From NCBI GenBank assembly GCA_029945375.1, contig CM057065.1, positions 682,001 through 746,000 of the forward strand: a stretch of 64,000 nucleotides of DNA. The letters are read 5' to 3'. The notes below the pieces were generated by a model. It was given only the letters and a program-made list of their open reading frames with translations. It did no database searches and was not told where the DNA came from. Origin of the DNA: Agaricus subrufescens (lineage: Eukaryota > Basidiomycota > Agaricomycetes > Agaricales > Agaricaceae). Every line of letters starts with the position of its first letter. Within the stretch, counting starts at the first letter, position 1. Below are positions 34,507-46,413 of the stretch, piece by piece. The position numbers and the translations under genes are program-made.

Positions 34507-37177
34507 TTATATAGTACTCCCGAGTTCCATACGTCTGTACTGGGGAAGGAAAAGCCACAACCAATAAGTCCACTCTGACACACCATCTTCCGGATCAACA
34601 AACCCAAACTCGATACAACAGTAATACGACAAAGTGAACATAACAGTGACAGGATGATCTGGAAACCGGGTAATCCAACTTTCTAGCTGGAGTTTAAGTC
34701 GATCGAAACAAAATGTACATTCGCGCCGAGGAAAGACAGTTGTCCAATTCTGTTCCTGGCTTGGTATGTATTGACCTTCTCGTTGATGCTGTACACATAA
34801 TTTCAACAGGCGCTCAGAAATACAAAATTTTCACTCACTGTACAAGATGATTCCCATATATTGGGTAATACCGCCTTTGTAATGGGACGGCGGAACTGAG
34901 TCTTGATAGTACGTTCGCCATGAATGTCAGAGATCCTGATTGCTTTGGCAGATATTTGCCTCAGTATACTACACTCTACAAATTCGTTGCGGTGAGACTT
35001 GTCCTGATGTATAACTTGAGTTACAGAAACAAGGAACAAACAGATTACAGGACACTCACAAACACCAAGTTGCGGAATTGGTCAAAAGGGAAGTTGTCAT
35101 TTAAGGTCCAAAATTGAGTGATCAAGAGCTGAATGTGGGACTTGGTTTGGAACACCGGATCACCGCGTTCCATCCCTTGCACGACTTGTCCAAATGTTAG
35201 CTGGTACATACTCTGTCGCGTTCTTACATCGTCCCACCCAATTCCAGCCTGAGCCGTCCACGAAAACGAGATCTTGTCTCCCCCACCACGACAATGAGCA
35301 AGCACGCCATAATGATAAGACATATCAGACGTATCACAGTCATTGCCATTGGGAGCTTCCTTCAATACTCTCAACGCACATTTGATCATAAGTTGTCGAG
35401 CTTCAAGCTTGGTATCATTGTAAAATCCGGACCTGTGTAAATAGTCGAAGAAAGATTTGTGGAAAGGTTTGGGTGCTCTCGTATGGGCTTCATGACGCTC
35501 GGGGAAATCCAAAACAGCGCGGAGGCGATTGAGAGCAGTATAAGCCTCAGTAGCGGTCATCCCTAACCAATTGCACAGAACAATCAGGTTGCCCCCATTA
35601 CCCGAGGCTAATTCCCACTCTGATGCTAACGCCAGCAAGATTTTCCTAGCGTTTACCATGATCCTGGGCGGAATATTGGATAGGATTCGTGCATATAGTG
35701 CATCGAGAAGAGCCATCGGATGCTCTTCGCGGGACAGCTCCGACAATGGAAGCTCATCGATCACGTTCAACACGTCAAGGAGCTGCGAGGCCGGGTCGCA
35801 AACATTTGAATCACCAATGTATCTGATGACAGCCTGGGCATAAGCAAACAACCCGCCGGCAGCATTCGCCAGTTTCCACAAATGGGGTTCATCGGGCCAG
35901 CATGGATCAAGTGAATTTGACGCTCTCCCGATCTCACCCAGCTCGTGGCGAAGAAACCGTTCCACATCAGCACGAGCCTCGTTAGAATCAACAACAATCT
36001 CCTCCTTCTCATATGCCGGAGTGACCTCGGGTTTAGCAAAGAAAGAAATGATGTGTGGTTCAGGGCGGCTCGCGATGAGCCACACGATGGGCGACGAAGG
36101 ATGCGAGATGCAGAAGCTAGAGATAAGACGTAGGAGCTCGACCTGATTACGAGTTTCCTTGCACTCGTCAAGGCCATCGACAATGATCAGCACGCGGCCC
36201 GCAGAGTTTAGGTCGCGGTTGTGGATGAAAGTCTGAACAATGAACTTTTCGAATTGGACAGTCATTGACGACTGAAGAAGGGATGGGTCACGATTGACCT
36301 TGTCCTCAATGACCCGACGGTATAAGTCTGATTTGGCAGCGAACTGGTAGGAGAGTGTAATGATGGTTTTTGCCCCGTCGTTTCGTCCATTGATGGAAAG
36401 GAAGACCGACGCATGATGTTCTACTGGGAGCTTCGGAGACTCAGTGACGCTCTGCATGATAGCCGACTTTCCTACTCCTGCGGCCCCAACGACCCAGCGC
36501 ATCTTTTGGGTTCCCTCGCAGTGGGCAACAAAATACAGGCATCGTTCGAGGATTTCCAAACGGGTCCCGGGATGACATCTCGGGGGTGGATCGCGAGCCG
36601 AGGAATCAGATGCTGCCCCGGGTATTGTCTCTTTCAGAAGTTTCTCCATGACTACCGGAGAGGTGATCAATAGAGACGACACAACTAGATATGTTGCTTA
36701 CATTGATTTGTAGCATTGAAGTAATTTGTCAGCGTCACTAGCGAAGATGTTGCTCAATACTAGAAAATGACTCGACCGAGTTGAGAATGACTTACTACTA
36801 CCCTTGGTGTTATCGATAAAGTTTGATCCTACAACAGAGAAATCACGCGCGTTCTTGAATACTTCTTGGCTTTGGTGTTGAGACATATGCTCTGCCCGGT
36901 CATCAGAGGTTTCAACTCCCCTGTCAACACCGGGATGGTCTGTGATCAACCTACCAGCGGTAGGTAAATGAGAGGCGGCCGTAGCAACGTGCGCATCCTG
37001 CCGCGGGGCACCGTATGTGGGTGAAGATGATGGACGAGGGGACAAAGCAGGAGTCAGACGAGGACTGGGGGAATCGGAGGCAGCTGCATCATTGCGAGGA
37101 TTTGCTGAGGATGAATGCGAGCGCGATGAGCGGGGTGAGCGTAGGAAGCGAGGAAGGTGGAAGCGGAAGTCAGGCAT
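34507..37177 (-). CDS. NLR-like NACHT protein G4, 818 aa, intact
   Basis: Predicted STAND NTPase receptor, probably cytoplasmic. Minus-strand exons: 37177-36796 (E1 and E2 read as one), 36737-36702, 36651-35060, 35003-34839, 34788-34507; total 2457 bases (819 codons), no stop. The head MPDFRFHLPRFLRS is Ser/Pro-rich. Then come KNARDFSVVGSNFIDNTKG and the microexon TLTNYFNATNQ. In the NACHT exon, counted from its first Met, Walker A GAAGVGKS is at 55-62, Walker B RVLIIVDGLDEC at 152-163 and SRPEPHI at 194-200. A helical region with FIVLCNWLGMTA-like and SMYQLTFGQVVQGM blocks follows. E5 reads DKSHRNEFVE...WESSCT. E6 has CTFCFDRLKLQLESW and VDPEDGVSEWTYW, ending MELGSTI. Unlike its relatives, the E1-E2 intron and the end of E1 are missing, giving a shorter head. 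Ligand and output are unknown. Confidence 0.87.
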
Positions 37178-39502
37178 CGGGCAGGTCGAGGGCGGAGGCA
37201 GAGCGCATTCGAGCTGTCCATCATCGGACTACCACGTGCCCACACCCCCGCCCAATGCCGATAGCCCGCATCCATAACCGCACGCCCACTGGGTCGGAAC
37301 GGACCGGCCGCATGCTGCCCTCATGAAAGCATAAACGCATCCGACATCGAAATATCATAGTAGCCTCTGAGCATCAACCCACGGCGGAACACACCATCAT
37401 ATCTTAGCATGTCCGAGTCCCCTCGGTTGCTTCGCCTCCTACGGGTCATACGTGTACCACGAATTTTGAATATGGCGCTCACCCCCTGTGTGTTTTTCTG
37501 CCATAGATTCTACTTTCACTCGGATCACTACGTCATGAAGATTTTTACATCAAAAAGGTACCCTCAGAAATATATTCGACCTGAATTCGACATTTAACAA
37601 AATTCAAATGCACAATCGTCGTCAGAGGTAGACGTCCCATTGAGATCCTCGCGGTAAATTATAACAAATGTGTGCCACAAAATGATTTCGTTCTCACATT
37701 TATCTCTAAGTGTATAGGCATACCGGAAGCTAGTCTTTGGACATGTAGGTATTCGTGCATCTGCAGAAGCAACTAAAAAAAGAATAGACCTCCTCCAAAA
37801 TCATCGACTGACTCATGTACTTGATAGAGGGTACGCTCAGGAATTAGGGGCAAGATGGGGGGAAGCCTGGAACGATCGCAGAGGTTGTTAAATTCGTCCA
37901 GGCTATTGATAAGTGTTATTCGAGTCAATGCCCGCGACTGTAGTGCTAAATCAGTATTGCTCATTGTAGGACGGACGAGTCACATTTGATCTTGTACCAG
38001 CGGAAGGAAAGTGGTGACTTTAGTTCTGTTGTTGCCCCAGCTAAAATGAAAAGAAGACTAACCCTGGCAGGGCATCGGGGAACTTGACAGACTCCAATGG
38101 CGACATCCAGCACAATAGCTGATCCTATGATTCTAGCCCCACACAGCTAATAAATTTCCCTCTATCGCTGTTGCATGCGAAGTAAATGCGTACTATTGAG
38201 GAAGCTCAACGCGTTCTAGAGGGATATTGTGTGGGTAGATCGCAAGGTGAAGAGTAGAATGTTCTTACACATATTGTTTCTCTGCCTTGTGACTAGCAGA
38301 TCTTGAGGTGGTGTATTCACTCACACATGTCTGATAGAGGTGAGGCCTGTAAAGCGAAGGAGGTACTCCTCACCATTGTACACACTTGAATGAGGGGTTC
38401 CCATGACCAGAAAATTTGGGGCAGTTGAGTGAGGCTGCCACTGCATTAAAAGCCTTTCTGAACGTCGCTTCAGTATCCAGGATAGAAACAGAAAAGGTCA
38501 GCAAACGCTCACACTTTGTTGCCCAGGAACCAAAGAATGTGGCGGGCGCTGCAGTATCAGAGATCGCTGGGGTAAAATAGAAATGGTAAAGGTAAAAGAC
38601 ATAGAGAAAAGCTTGGATCTTATTTGCTTATTCATGGTCGCCTGACTGTTCATGCGTCAATAGGCCCTGGTGGAGGTTGCTGGATGCGCGACATACGATT
38701 CGCGTCGAGTTGGTGGCTGTGAAACGGATCAACGATAGACAAACAAAGGTAAGCAAGTTATTTATGCACTCTGTGCCTTAGTGATCTGCATCGCTCATCG
38801 GCCTCCCAAGCATCGTCACTGCTGCACGCTAACCCCCTCGAAAGATGTCATTCAATTGATCATATATGAATCACTTTTGTTAGTGAGTGATCTGCCCCTC
38901 TTTCCACTATCAAACCGGTCACCGACCACTACCGTTCACTCACATCTCCTACCTTATCCTCAACTTCGTTTACGTGAAATGATCATGTATCTATTATGGT
39001 ATGCCCTGATGAAGGTTTTCTCTAGGATCAGAACAACCAGCCATACTGACTTCATCATCGAGTCGAACAACATGCACGATCATGGTCAATACATCACTGT
39101 CGTATAGTGCTGCTATAATTTGCTTTAACATGCGCATACTACTCGATAGATTACTCTTAGATTGGCCTCTATGACTATTATTCACGTACTCATGTCTCTC
39201 TATTACTACACATCGATTGAGTCACCTGCCTAACAGCAGCCCAGAAATATCAGAGTATCTGTAGTATGAAACTACGGCGAACAAGTGCCACTTGTACAGG
39301 AATCAGAACTCACCCGGGGGACGGAAACACGGAAACAAAAACAATTTCATAAAAAAAGTGTATTGGTGCATTGAACCAGCCTTTGAACGTTCGACGTCAA
39401 AAGATGTACAGACATCATGGAAAACAATCAATAAACTCGGAATCCAGAGAGATACTAATGACAGAATTTACAACAAGACCCACTCGATAGAACGACAATA
39501 CA
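37178..39502. other. 2.3 kb spacer between G4 and G5
   Basis: 37178-37290 is the conserved 5' flank of array genes (minus strand CAGCTCGAATG..., in frame as DGQLE but lacking an ATG in G4). Frames of 60-110 codons occur on both strands (37773-37964 minus, 38781-39107 plus) without recognisable motifs or consistent splicing. 39240-39500 is duplicated at 43200-43440 downstream of G6 and belongs to the G5/G6 duplication unit. No RNA gene or element was recognised. Confidence 0.4.
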
Positions 39503-42447
39503 TTATATAGTGCTCCCAAGCTTCTTACGCTCCTCTTCCTCAAGCTCAAGCCAGAACCGATAATTCCACTCTGATACACCGTCCTCCAGATCAACAAGCC
39601 GAACATCAACACAGCTGTAGTTTGTTGAAGTGAACATAATTGGGACAGCATCATCCGGATGAAGGCTAATCCAACTCTCGAATTGAGATTTAAGCCTTTC
39701 AAAGCAAAAATTACAATCATCTTTCCCAAAGACCGTTGACCAACTGTGCTCCCGTCCTTGGTCCCATTGGCCCACCCGTTCATGCTGTACAACATAAATT
39801 CAACACTTATGCATAAGCGCAAATGGCTCACTCACCGCACACAATGAATTCCATGGGTCAGGTAGGGTTGTCGTTGTCACGGGACGATAGGACTGCAGCA
39901 TAAGCTTGAACTTATCACCGATTTTAGGGATGGAAATTGCCCTCGCAGGTATTTGCTTGAGTATGCCGCACATCATAAACTCATGACACCGAGATTTATC
40001 CTAATTAATAATTTTAGTCACACAAATTTGAAAGAATCAGATTCTGTCGCACTCACAAATACAAAGTCGCATAACTGCTGATATGAAAAATTGCCCTCAT
40101 GATAATCCTCAAATCAGGTGGTCAAGAGGCGGATGCAGAACTCGGTCTGGAACACTGGATCTCCTCGTTTCATCCCAGCCACAACCTCTCCCACAGCCAG
40201 CTTATACATAATCAACCGTGTTTTATCATCATCCCAGTCAACTCCCTTATTACACCGCCAAGTAATCGGGGTCCGGTCACCAGTACCAGCATTACGGGCC
40301 AGCGTGCCATATTCAAAGCGATAAATCCCATGACCAAAATCACCACCAGAAGCTTCGGTTAGCACCCTGAATGCACATTGGGTCTTGATTTCCTGCGCTT
40401 CAAGTTCAATGTTGGTGGAAAACCCGGACCGGGATAGGTAGTCAATGAGTGATTTATGGAATGGTTCGAGCCATTTCGTATGTGCTTGATGGCGTTGGGG
40501 CAAATTCAAAACAGACCGGAGGCGATTGAGAGCAGCGTATGCTTCATCGGCAGTTATGCCTAACCAATTGCACAAGACAATGAAGTACTCCTCATAGACA
40601 AAATCGCAGGCAAAATTCCAGTCTGCCGATGCTAGTAGCAATAAGAATTTTCGAGCATTTATTAACACTTTGGGGGGAATATTCGACAAAATCCGGGTAT
40701 ACAACGCATCAAGTAGAGCCATCGGATGCTGATCCTGTGGTACACCATGTAGAGGAAGCTCATCAATGACATTCAGGACGTCAGAAAGCTGTGTTACCGG
40801 GTCTCCGACATTTGGATCTCCGATGTATCTGATGACAGTTTGCGCATATGCGAATAGCCCACCCGCAGCACTGGCTAATTTCCAGAAATGCTGTTCGTCA
40901 GGCCATTGTGGACTGAGAAAATCCGACGCTTTCCCGATCTCCATCAACTCGTAACGAAGATATGACTCAACATCTGCCCGAGCTTGATCAGAATCCACGG
41001 GAATTTCCTCCTTCTCATATGCTGGTGCTATCTCGGGCCTAGAGAAGAAAGAAGTGATGTGGGGTTCGGGGCGGCTAGCGATAAGCCATGCGATGGGCGA
41101 GGACGGATACGAGATGCAGAAAGTAGAGATAAGCCGGAGGAGCTCGACCTGGATATGGGTGTGTTTGCACTCATCGAGTCCATCAATGATGATCAACACA
41201 CGCCCAGTGGTGTTCAGTTTGTGATTATGGATGAAGGGATCGACAATGAAATTTTCAAACTGAACAGGCATTGACGCCTCCAGGAGAGACGGTTCACGCC
41301 TGATCTTCTCCTCAATGATCCGATAGTACACTTCAGATTTGGCGGCAAGCTGATAGGAAAATGTCATGATGGCCTTCGTCCCGTCGTCACGTCCATTGAT
41401 AGAAAAGAAGACGGATGCGCTTGAGGCGACTTGAAGTTGGGGAGAGTCGGTGACACTTTGCATGATGGCAGACTTTCCAACGCCCGCCGCACCGACTACC
41501 CAGCGCATCTTTTGCTTCTCACAACATTGGACGATGAAATGAAGGCATCGTTCGAGGATGTCCAAACGTGTACCGGGATGACATCGTGGTGGTGGATAAC
41601 GATCGGAGGAATCAGACGCCGCGCCACGGATCGTCCTCTCCAGAAGGTCCTTCATGACTGCCAGTGGCGATCAGTATTTACAATAACAAAATAGGCAGGC
41701 TACTTACAGTTTGTCGACATGTTGAAATCGGTCGTCAATGTGACTATTGAGGATAGCGTTCAATTCCCAACATACATTGGTAGACTGTATATCTCTCACC
41801 ATTCCCTGTCGTGTTGTCGATGAAGTGCGCTCCCGGCATCGTAAAATCATGCGCGCCTCTGAAACTTTCTTGGGCAGGATACCACGGCAGCGGCGCGCCC
41901 CTTCCTGGAGTTGTCTTTGAATGCCTCAGTATCTCGACCCGCAGGTAAAATCACTAACAATACTTACGTGCTGGTGTTCTGGGCCAAAGGATTCTTGCGA
42001 TGCTGCCAAGGGTGAATACGATGGACGCATGGGTTGAGTTGAGTCTGGGGAATAGGGAAGATGTGAAAGGTGAGCGGGCGGATGCGCTATCAAATCTTGG
42101 TGAGGCGCAGATTCCGGCTCAACAACGTTGATTGGCATGATTTCTTGTAGAACCTCCGACGGTGGACTACTGGGATTTCCTGTCGACCCGTGATCGCGAC
42201 CGTGGCTGGCAAGCATTGGAGGATTCGTTAGGCCGCTCGGAGTCGGAGGATGAGAGGTGCCAGTCAGCTCCAGGGCATCGTGTGTAGAGAGCGGACGAGA
42301 AAACAAAGCGGGAGAAGGGCTAGGATGCAGAGAAGGCGAGGAGGGTCGGCCATCACGGAGCCCAGCTGGAGACGGATTTGGGGACCGAGAGCGCTGCGAG
42401 CGGCGAAAAGGAGACAGTCGAGGGAGAGGGAAACAAAAGGCGGGCAT
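39503..42447 (-). pseudogene. NLR-like NACHT gene G5, complete exon set with one premature TGA
   Basis: Minus-strand exons: E1 42447-41968, E2 ~41904-41800, E3 41743-41708, E4 41657-40057, E5 40000-39836, E6 39784-39503. E4 carries Walker A GAAGVGKSAIMQS, Walker B VLIIIDGLDECK and ASRPEPHITSF. Near the end of E4, codon 40116-40114 is TGA (LLTT, stop, FEDYHEGNF) where relatives have Gln or Arg; a CGA-to-TGA or CAA-to-TAA-type change would explain it. Beyond it the E4 donor, E5 (DKSRCHEFMMCGILKQIPAR) and E6 (CNFCFERLKSQFESW, ending KKLGSTI) remain in frame. It is therefore a very recent inactivation, or a natural truncated form lacking the C-terminal module. The E1/E2 junction frame is not fully resolved; the E1 frame is open upstream to 42594. 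Confidence 0.82.
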
Positions 42448-43447
42448 GGATGCAGTGGGAGGCCAGCAAGGAGCATTAGACGCGAGTGCAATATCAAAGG
42501 ACTCGTGCCCGCGTGTTTCCCACACTGCATCCGGCGACATCGCATGACCTTGTAGCAACCTTGACATCACCACCTCAATTAGCGTCCTGACCAACCCTCT
42601 CTGCTCATGACCGTCATCCGTTACACCAAACGCCCCTCCCCTCCTCCAAATTCTTCACGAACCCTACTTCCCTTGATCCACCTTCATTGACCACCATTAT
42701 CTTCTGCGCTTACTTCCGCCCTCATTCTGAGACTGGCGCCGCAGTAAATAGTTGTTTGAACGTTGCATCAGCATTGCTACAACACTCTACTATCAAAAAC
42801 AGCGTCACAAGTAGATCAAATGTGAAAGCCACGTAGGCTCAGTAAACTGCTCAGACAACTTGACAATTCACACAATAATAAGCAGAGCATATAACAGAGT
42901 TTGACAGCGCGCGTATGGTATAGATAATCTAACAAGAAGAGAAGAATGTTCGAGGGCCATACATATCGGTAGCACTGATTTGATAATACGCAACATTCAC
43001 GCAACGTTTTGACGCAATGAGTCTACATTCCAAGGCACTCATATCTGATATTTACGCTCACACACAGATCGCAGACCTTTATGTCCCAATATCTCATACT
43101 TTTACGGTTAGCTTGTGTCTCCTCGAGAAGTACTGCACAATATATTGTCCTTAGACAGACTCTAGAACTGTTATCAATGCATTCCGTGGTATATCAGAGT
43201 TTAAGAGATATTAGAGTATCTGTAGTACAAAGTTGTGCGGCTTGTACAGGAAATGAGAATTCAGCCAGGGGATAGACACAAAAACAACTCGGTAACACAA
43301 GCGTAGTGGCCTCATTAAACCGGCCTTTGAACACTTGACGTAAAAAGATGTACAGACATTATGGAAAACATCCATAAGTTCAGAGCTCAGAGATACTGAT
43401 CAATGCCAGAATTTGCCATGAAATCCACTCGGTAGAAAAACAGTATG
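42448..43447. other. Spacer between G5 and G6
   Basis: 5' flank of G5 and 3' flank of G6. 43190-43447 matches the region after G5 (39230-39502). No independent gene seen. Confidence 0.4.
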
Positions 43448-46413
43448 TTAGATAGTGCTCCCAAGCTTCTTACGATCCTCATCAAGCTCGAGCCAGAACC
43501 GATACGTCCACTCTGATACACCATCCTCCGGATCAACAAGTCGAACTTCAACGCAGCTGCAGCCTGCTGAAGTGAACATAATGGTGACAACATCATCCGG
43601 ATGACGGCTAATCCAACTCTCGAATTGGGCTTGAAGCCTTTCAGAACAGAGTTCACAACCGTTTTTCTTAAAGACAGTTGTCCAACTGTGCTCCTGTCCT
43701 TGGTCCCATTGGCCCACCCGTTCATGCTACACCATAAATTCAGCAGGGACGCATAAAGGCAAATATGTCACTCACATGGCATGACGAATTCCATGGATCA
43801 GGTAGAATCGTCGTTGTCACGGGACGACGGAACTGCAGCTCAAGTTTGAAATCACGATAGATTTCGAGGATGGAAATTTCCCTCGCAGGTATTTGCTTGA
43901 GTATGCCGCACAACATAAATTCATGACACCGAGATTTATCCTGATGCATAATTTTAGTCACAGAGATATGAAAGGAATAGATCCTGTGCCACTCACAAAC
44001 ACAAATGCGCACAACTCATAGTAAGGAAAATTGTCGTTATAAATCCTAAATTGAGTGGTCAAGAGGCGAATGCAGAACTCGGTCTGGAACACCGGATCGC
44101 CTCGTTTCATCCCGGCCACAACCTCTCCCACAGCCAGCTTATACATAGCCAACCGTGTGCGCTTATCATCCAGTTCATCACCCTGCCAAGTAATTGAAAT
44201 CTGGTCACAAGTACCACCAGTGCAAGCCAGGACGCCATATCTAAAGCTGTAATCCACGTTACCAAGATCAGCACCACCGAAACCAACACCACCAGGAGCT
44301 TCGTTTAGTACCCTAAACGCACATTGGGTCTTAATTTCCTGTACTTCAAGTTCGATGTTGGTGGAAAACCCGGACCGGAATAGGTAGTCGATGAGTGATT
44401 TATGGAATGGTTCGAGCGAGTTTTCAAGCGCTTCATGGCGTTGCGGCAAATTCAAAATAGACCGGAGGCGATTGAGAGCAGCATACGCTTCATCGGCAGT
44501 CAGACCTAGCCAGTTGCAAAAGATAACAAAGCGCCGCTCTGAGTAAAAACCGGTGGCAGAATCCCAATCCGATGCTAGTAACAATAGGAATTTTCGAGCA
44601 TTTATCAACACTCGAGAAGGAATATTGGACAGAATTCGGGTATACAACGCATCAAGTAGAGCCATTGGATGCTGATCCTGTGGTACACCACGTAGAGGAA
44701 CTTCATCAATGACATTCAGGACGTCAGAAAGCTGTGTCACCGGATCTCCAACATTTGGATCTCCGATGTATCTGATGGCTGTTTGTGCGTATGCGAATAG
44801 TCCGCCCGCAGCACGGGCCAATTTCCACAGATGCTGTTCGTCGGGCCATTGTGGACTGAGACAGTCAGACGCTTTCCTTATCTCCGTCAACTCGTCGCGA
44901 AGATATCGTTCAACATCTGCCCGAGCCTGATCAGAGTCCACGGGGATCTCCTCCTTCTCATATGCTGGTGCTACCTCGGGTCTTGAAAAGAAAGAAGTGA
45001 TGTGCATTTCGGGGCGGCTAGCGATAAGCCATGCGATCGGCGAGGAAGGATGGGAGATGCAAAAAGTAGAGATAAGCCGGAGGAGCTCGACCTGGATGTG
45101 CGTGCCTTTGCACTCGTCGAGTCCATCAATGATGATCAACACACGCCCAGCGGAATTTAGGACGGGATTGTGGATGAAGGGATCGACAATGAATTTTTCA
45201 AACTGAACGGGCATTGACGCCTCCAGGAGGGACGGTTCACGCCTGATTTTATCCTCAATGATCCGACAGTACACTTCAGATTTGGCGGCAAGCTGATAGG
45301 AAAATGTTATGATGGCCCTGGTCCCGTCGTCACGTCCATTGATAGAAAAGAAGACGGATGCGCTTGAGGCGACTTGAAGTTGGGGAGAGTCGGCGACACT
45401 TTGCATGATGGCAGACTTTCCAACGCCCGCCGCACCGACTACCCAGCGCATCTTTTGCTTCTCACAACATTGGACGATGAAATGAAGGCATCGTTCGAGG
45501 ATATCCAAACGTGTACCGGGATGACATCGTGGTGGTGGATAACGATCGGAGGAATCGGACGCCGCGCCACGGATCGTCCACTCCAGAAGGTCCCTCATGA
45601 CTGACAGAGTGGCGATCAATATTTACAATAACAAAATAGGCCGGCTACTTACAGTTTGTTGACATGTTGAAATTGTTCGTCAATATGACTATCGAGGATA
45701 GCGTTCAGTTACTGACATATATTGGTAGACTGTATATCTCTTACCATTCCCTGTCGTGTTGTCAATCAAGTTTGCTCCCAGCAGCGTGAAATCACGAGCA
45801 TTTTTGAAGTTTTCTTGAGTCGGGTATTGCGCCTGTGGCGTGGCCATTCCTAGGTTTGTCTTTGAACACCTCAGCATCCCGGATCACAGCTGAAATCATA
45901 AACGATACTCACGCGCTGGTGTTCCGAGCCCAAAGATTGATGGGACACCGCCATGGGCGAACACGATGGATGTATGGATCGAGTTGAGTCTGGGTAGTAG
46001 GGAAGATGGGCAAGATGAGCAGGCGGATGCGCCATCGAGTCCTGGGGAGGAAGCTGTGGCGCAAAGCCCGGCTCAACAACGTTGATTGGCGTGATTGCCT
46101 GTAGAACCTGCGAGGGTAGGCCACTGCGATTTTCTGTCGACCTGTCATCGCGACCGGGGCCTTCGAAATTTGAGTTTGTGAGGTTGCTTGAAGTTAGTGG
46201 ACGAGAGGTGCCAGTGGCAGTATGTGCAGCCTGCCCCGGGGTACCGGATGTAGAGGGTGGACGAGAGCGTGCAGTAGGAGAAGGGCTAGGGGACGGAGAA
46301 GGCGAGGAGGCTAGGCTATCGGCGAGGCCAGTTGGAGATGGATTTGGTGACCGAGAGCGCTGTGAGCGGCGAAAAGGCCAGGATCGGGGCACATGCAAAG
46401 AGAAGGCGGGCAT
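43448..46413 (-). CDS. NLR-like NACHT protein G6, 890 aa, intact
   Basis: Minus-strand exons: 46413-45913, 45832-45745, 45688-45653, 45600-43997, 43940-43776, 43726-43448; sum 2673 bases (891 codons). E1 begins MPAFSLHVPRSWPFRRSQRS and is Ser/Pro-rich, with PSPSPSPSP tracts. E2 gives KNARDFTLLGANLIDNTTGN. E4 has YPPPRCHPGTR, Walker A GAAGVGKSAIMQS, Walker B VLIIIDGLDECKG and ASRPEMHITSF. E5 is DKSRCHEFMLCGILKQIPAR...WNSSCH. E6 has CELCSERLQAQFESW, SCVEVRLVDPEDGVSEWTY and ends KKLGSTI. It is the closest relative of G5: head style (MPAF, RSRSPNPSP), E4 sequence and 3' flank are shared, implying one recent tandem duplication. Compared with G5 it has a ~4-residue insertion in the post-NACHT region and keeps Gln where G5 has the stop. 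Confidence 0.87.

Noticed and set aside
37773..37964. 63-codon minus frame ending in a Phe run
   Set aside because: Some sequence looks protein-like (LPPILPLIPERTLYQV), but it is isolated, with no splice partners or family match.
42250..42555. Arg/Gly-rich plus-strand frames of ~100 codons
   Set aside because: Antisense of the Ser/Pro-rich E1 of G5; the same pattern appears opposite E1 of several copies.
41926..42594. Longer start for G5 at 42594 giving 49 extra residues
   Set aside because: The extra part is not seen as a conserved in-frame extension in relatives, whose earliest supported Met is the MPxF one.
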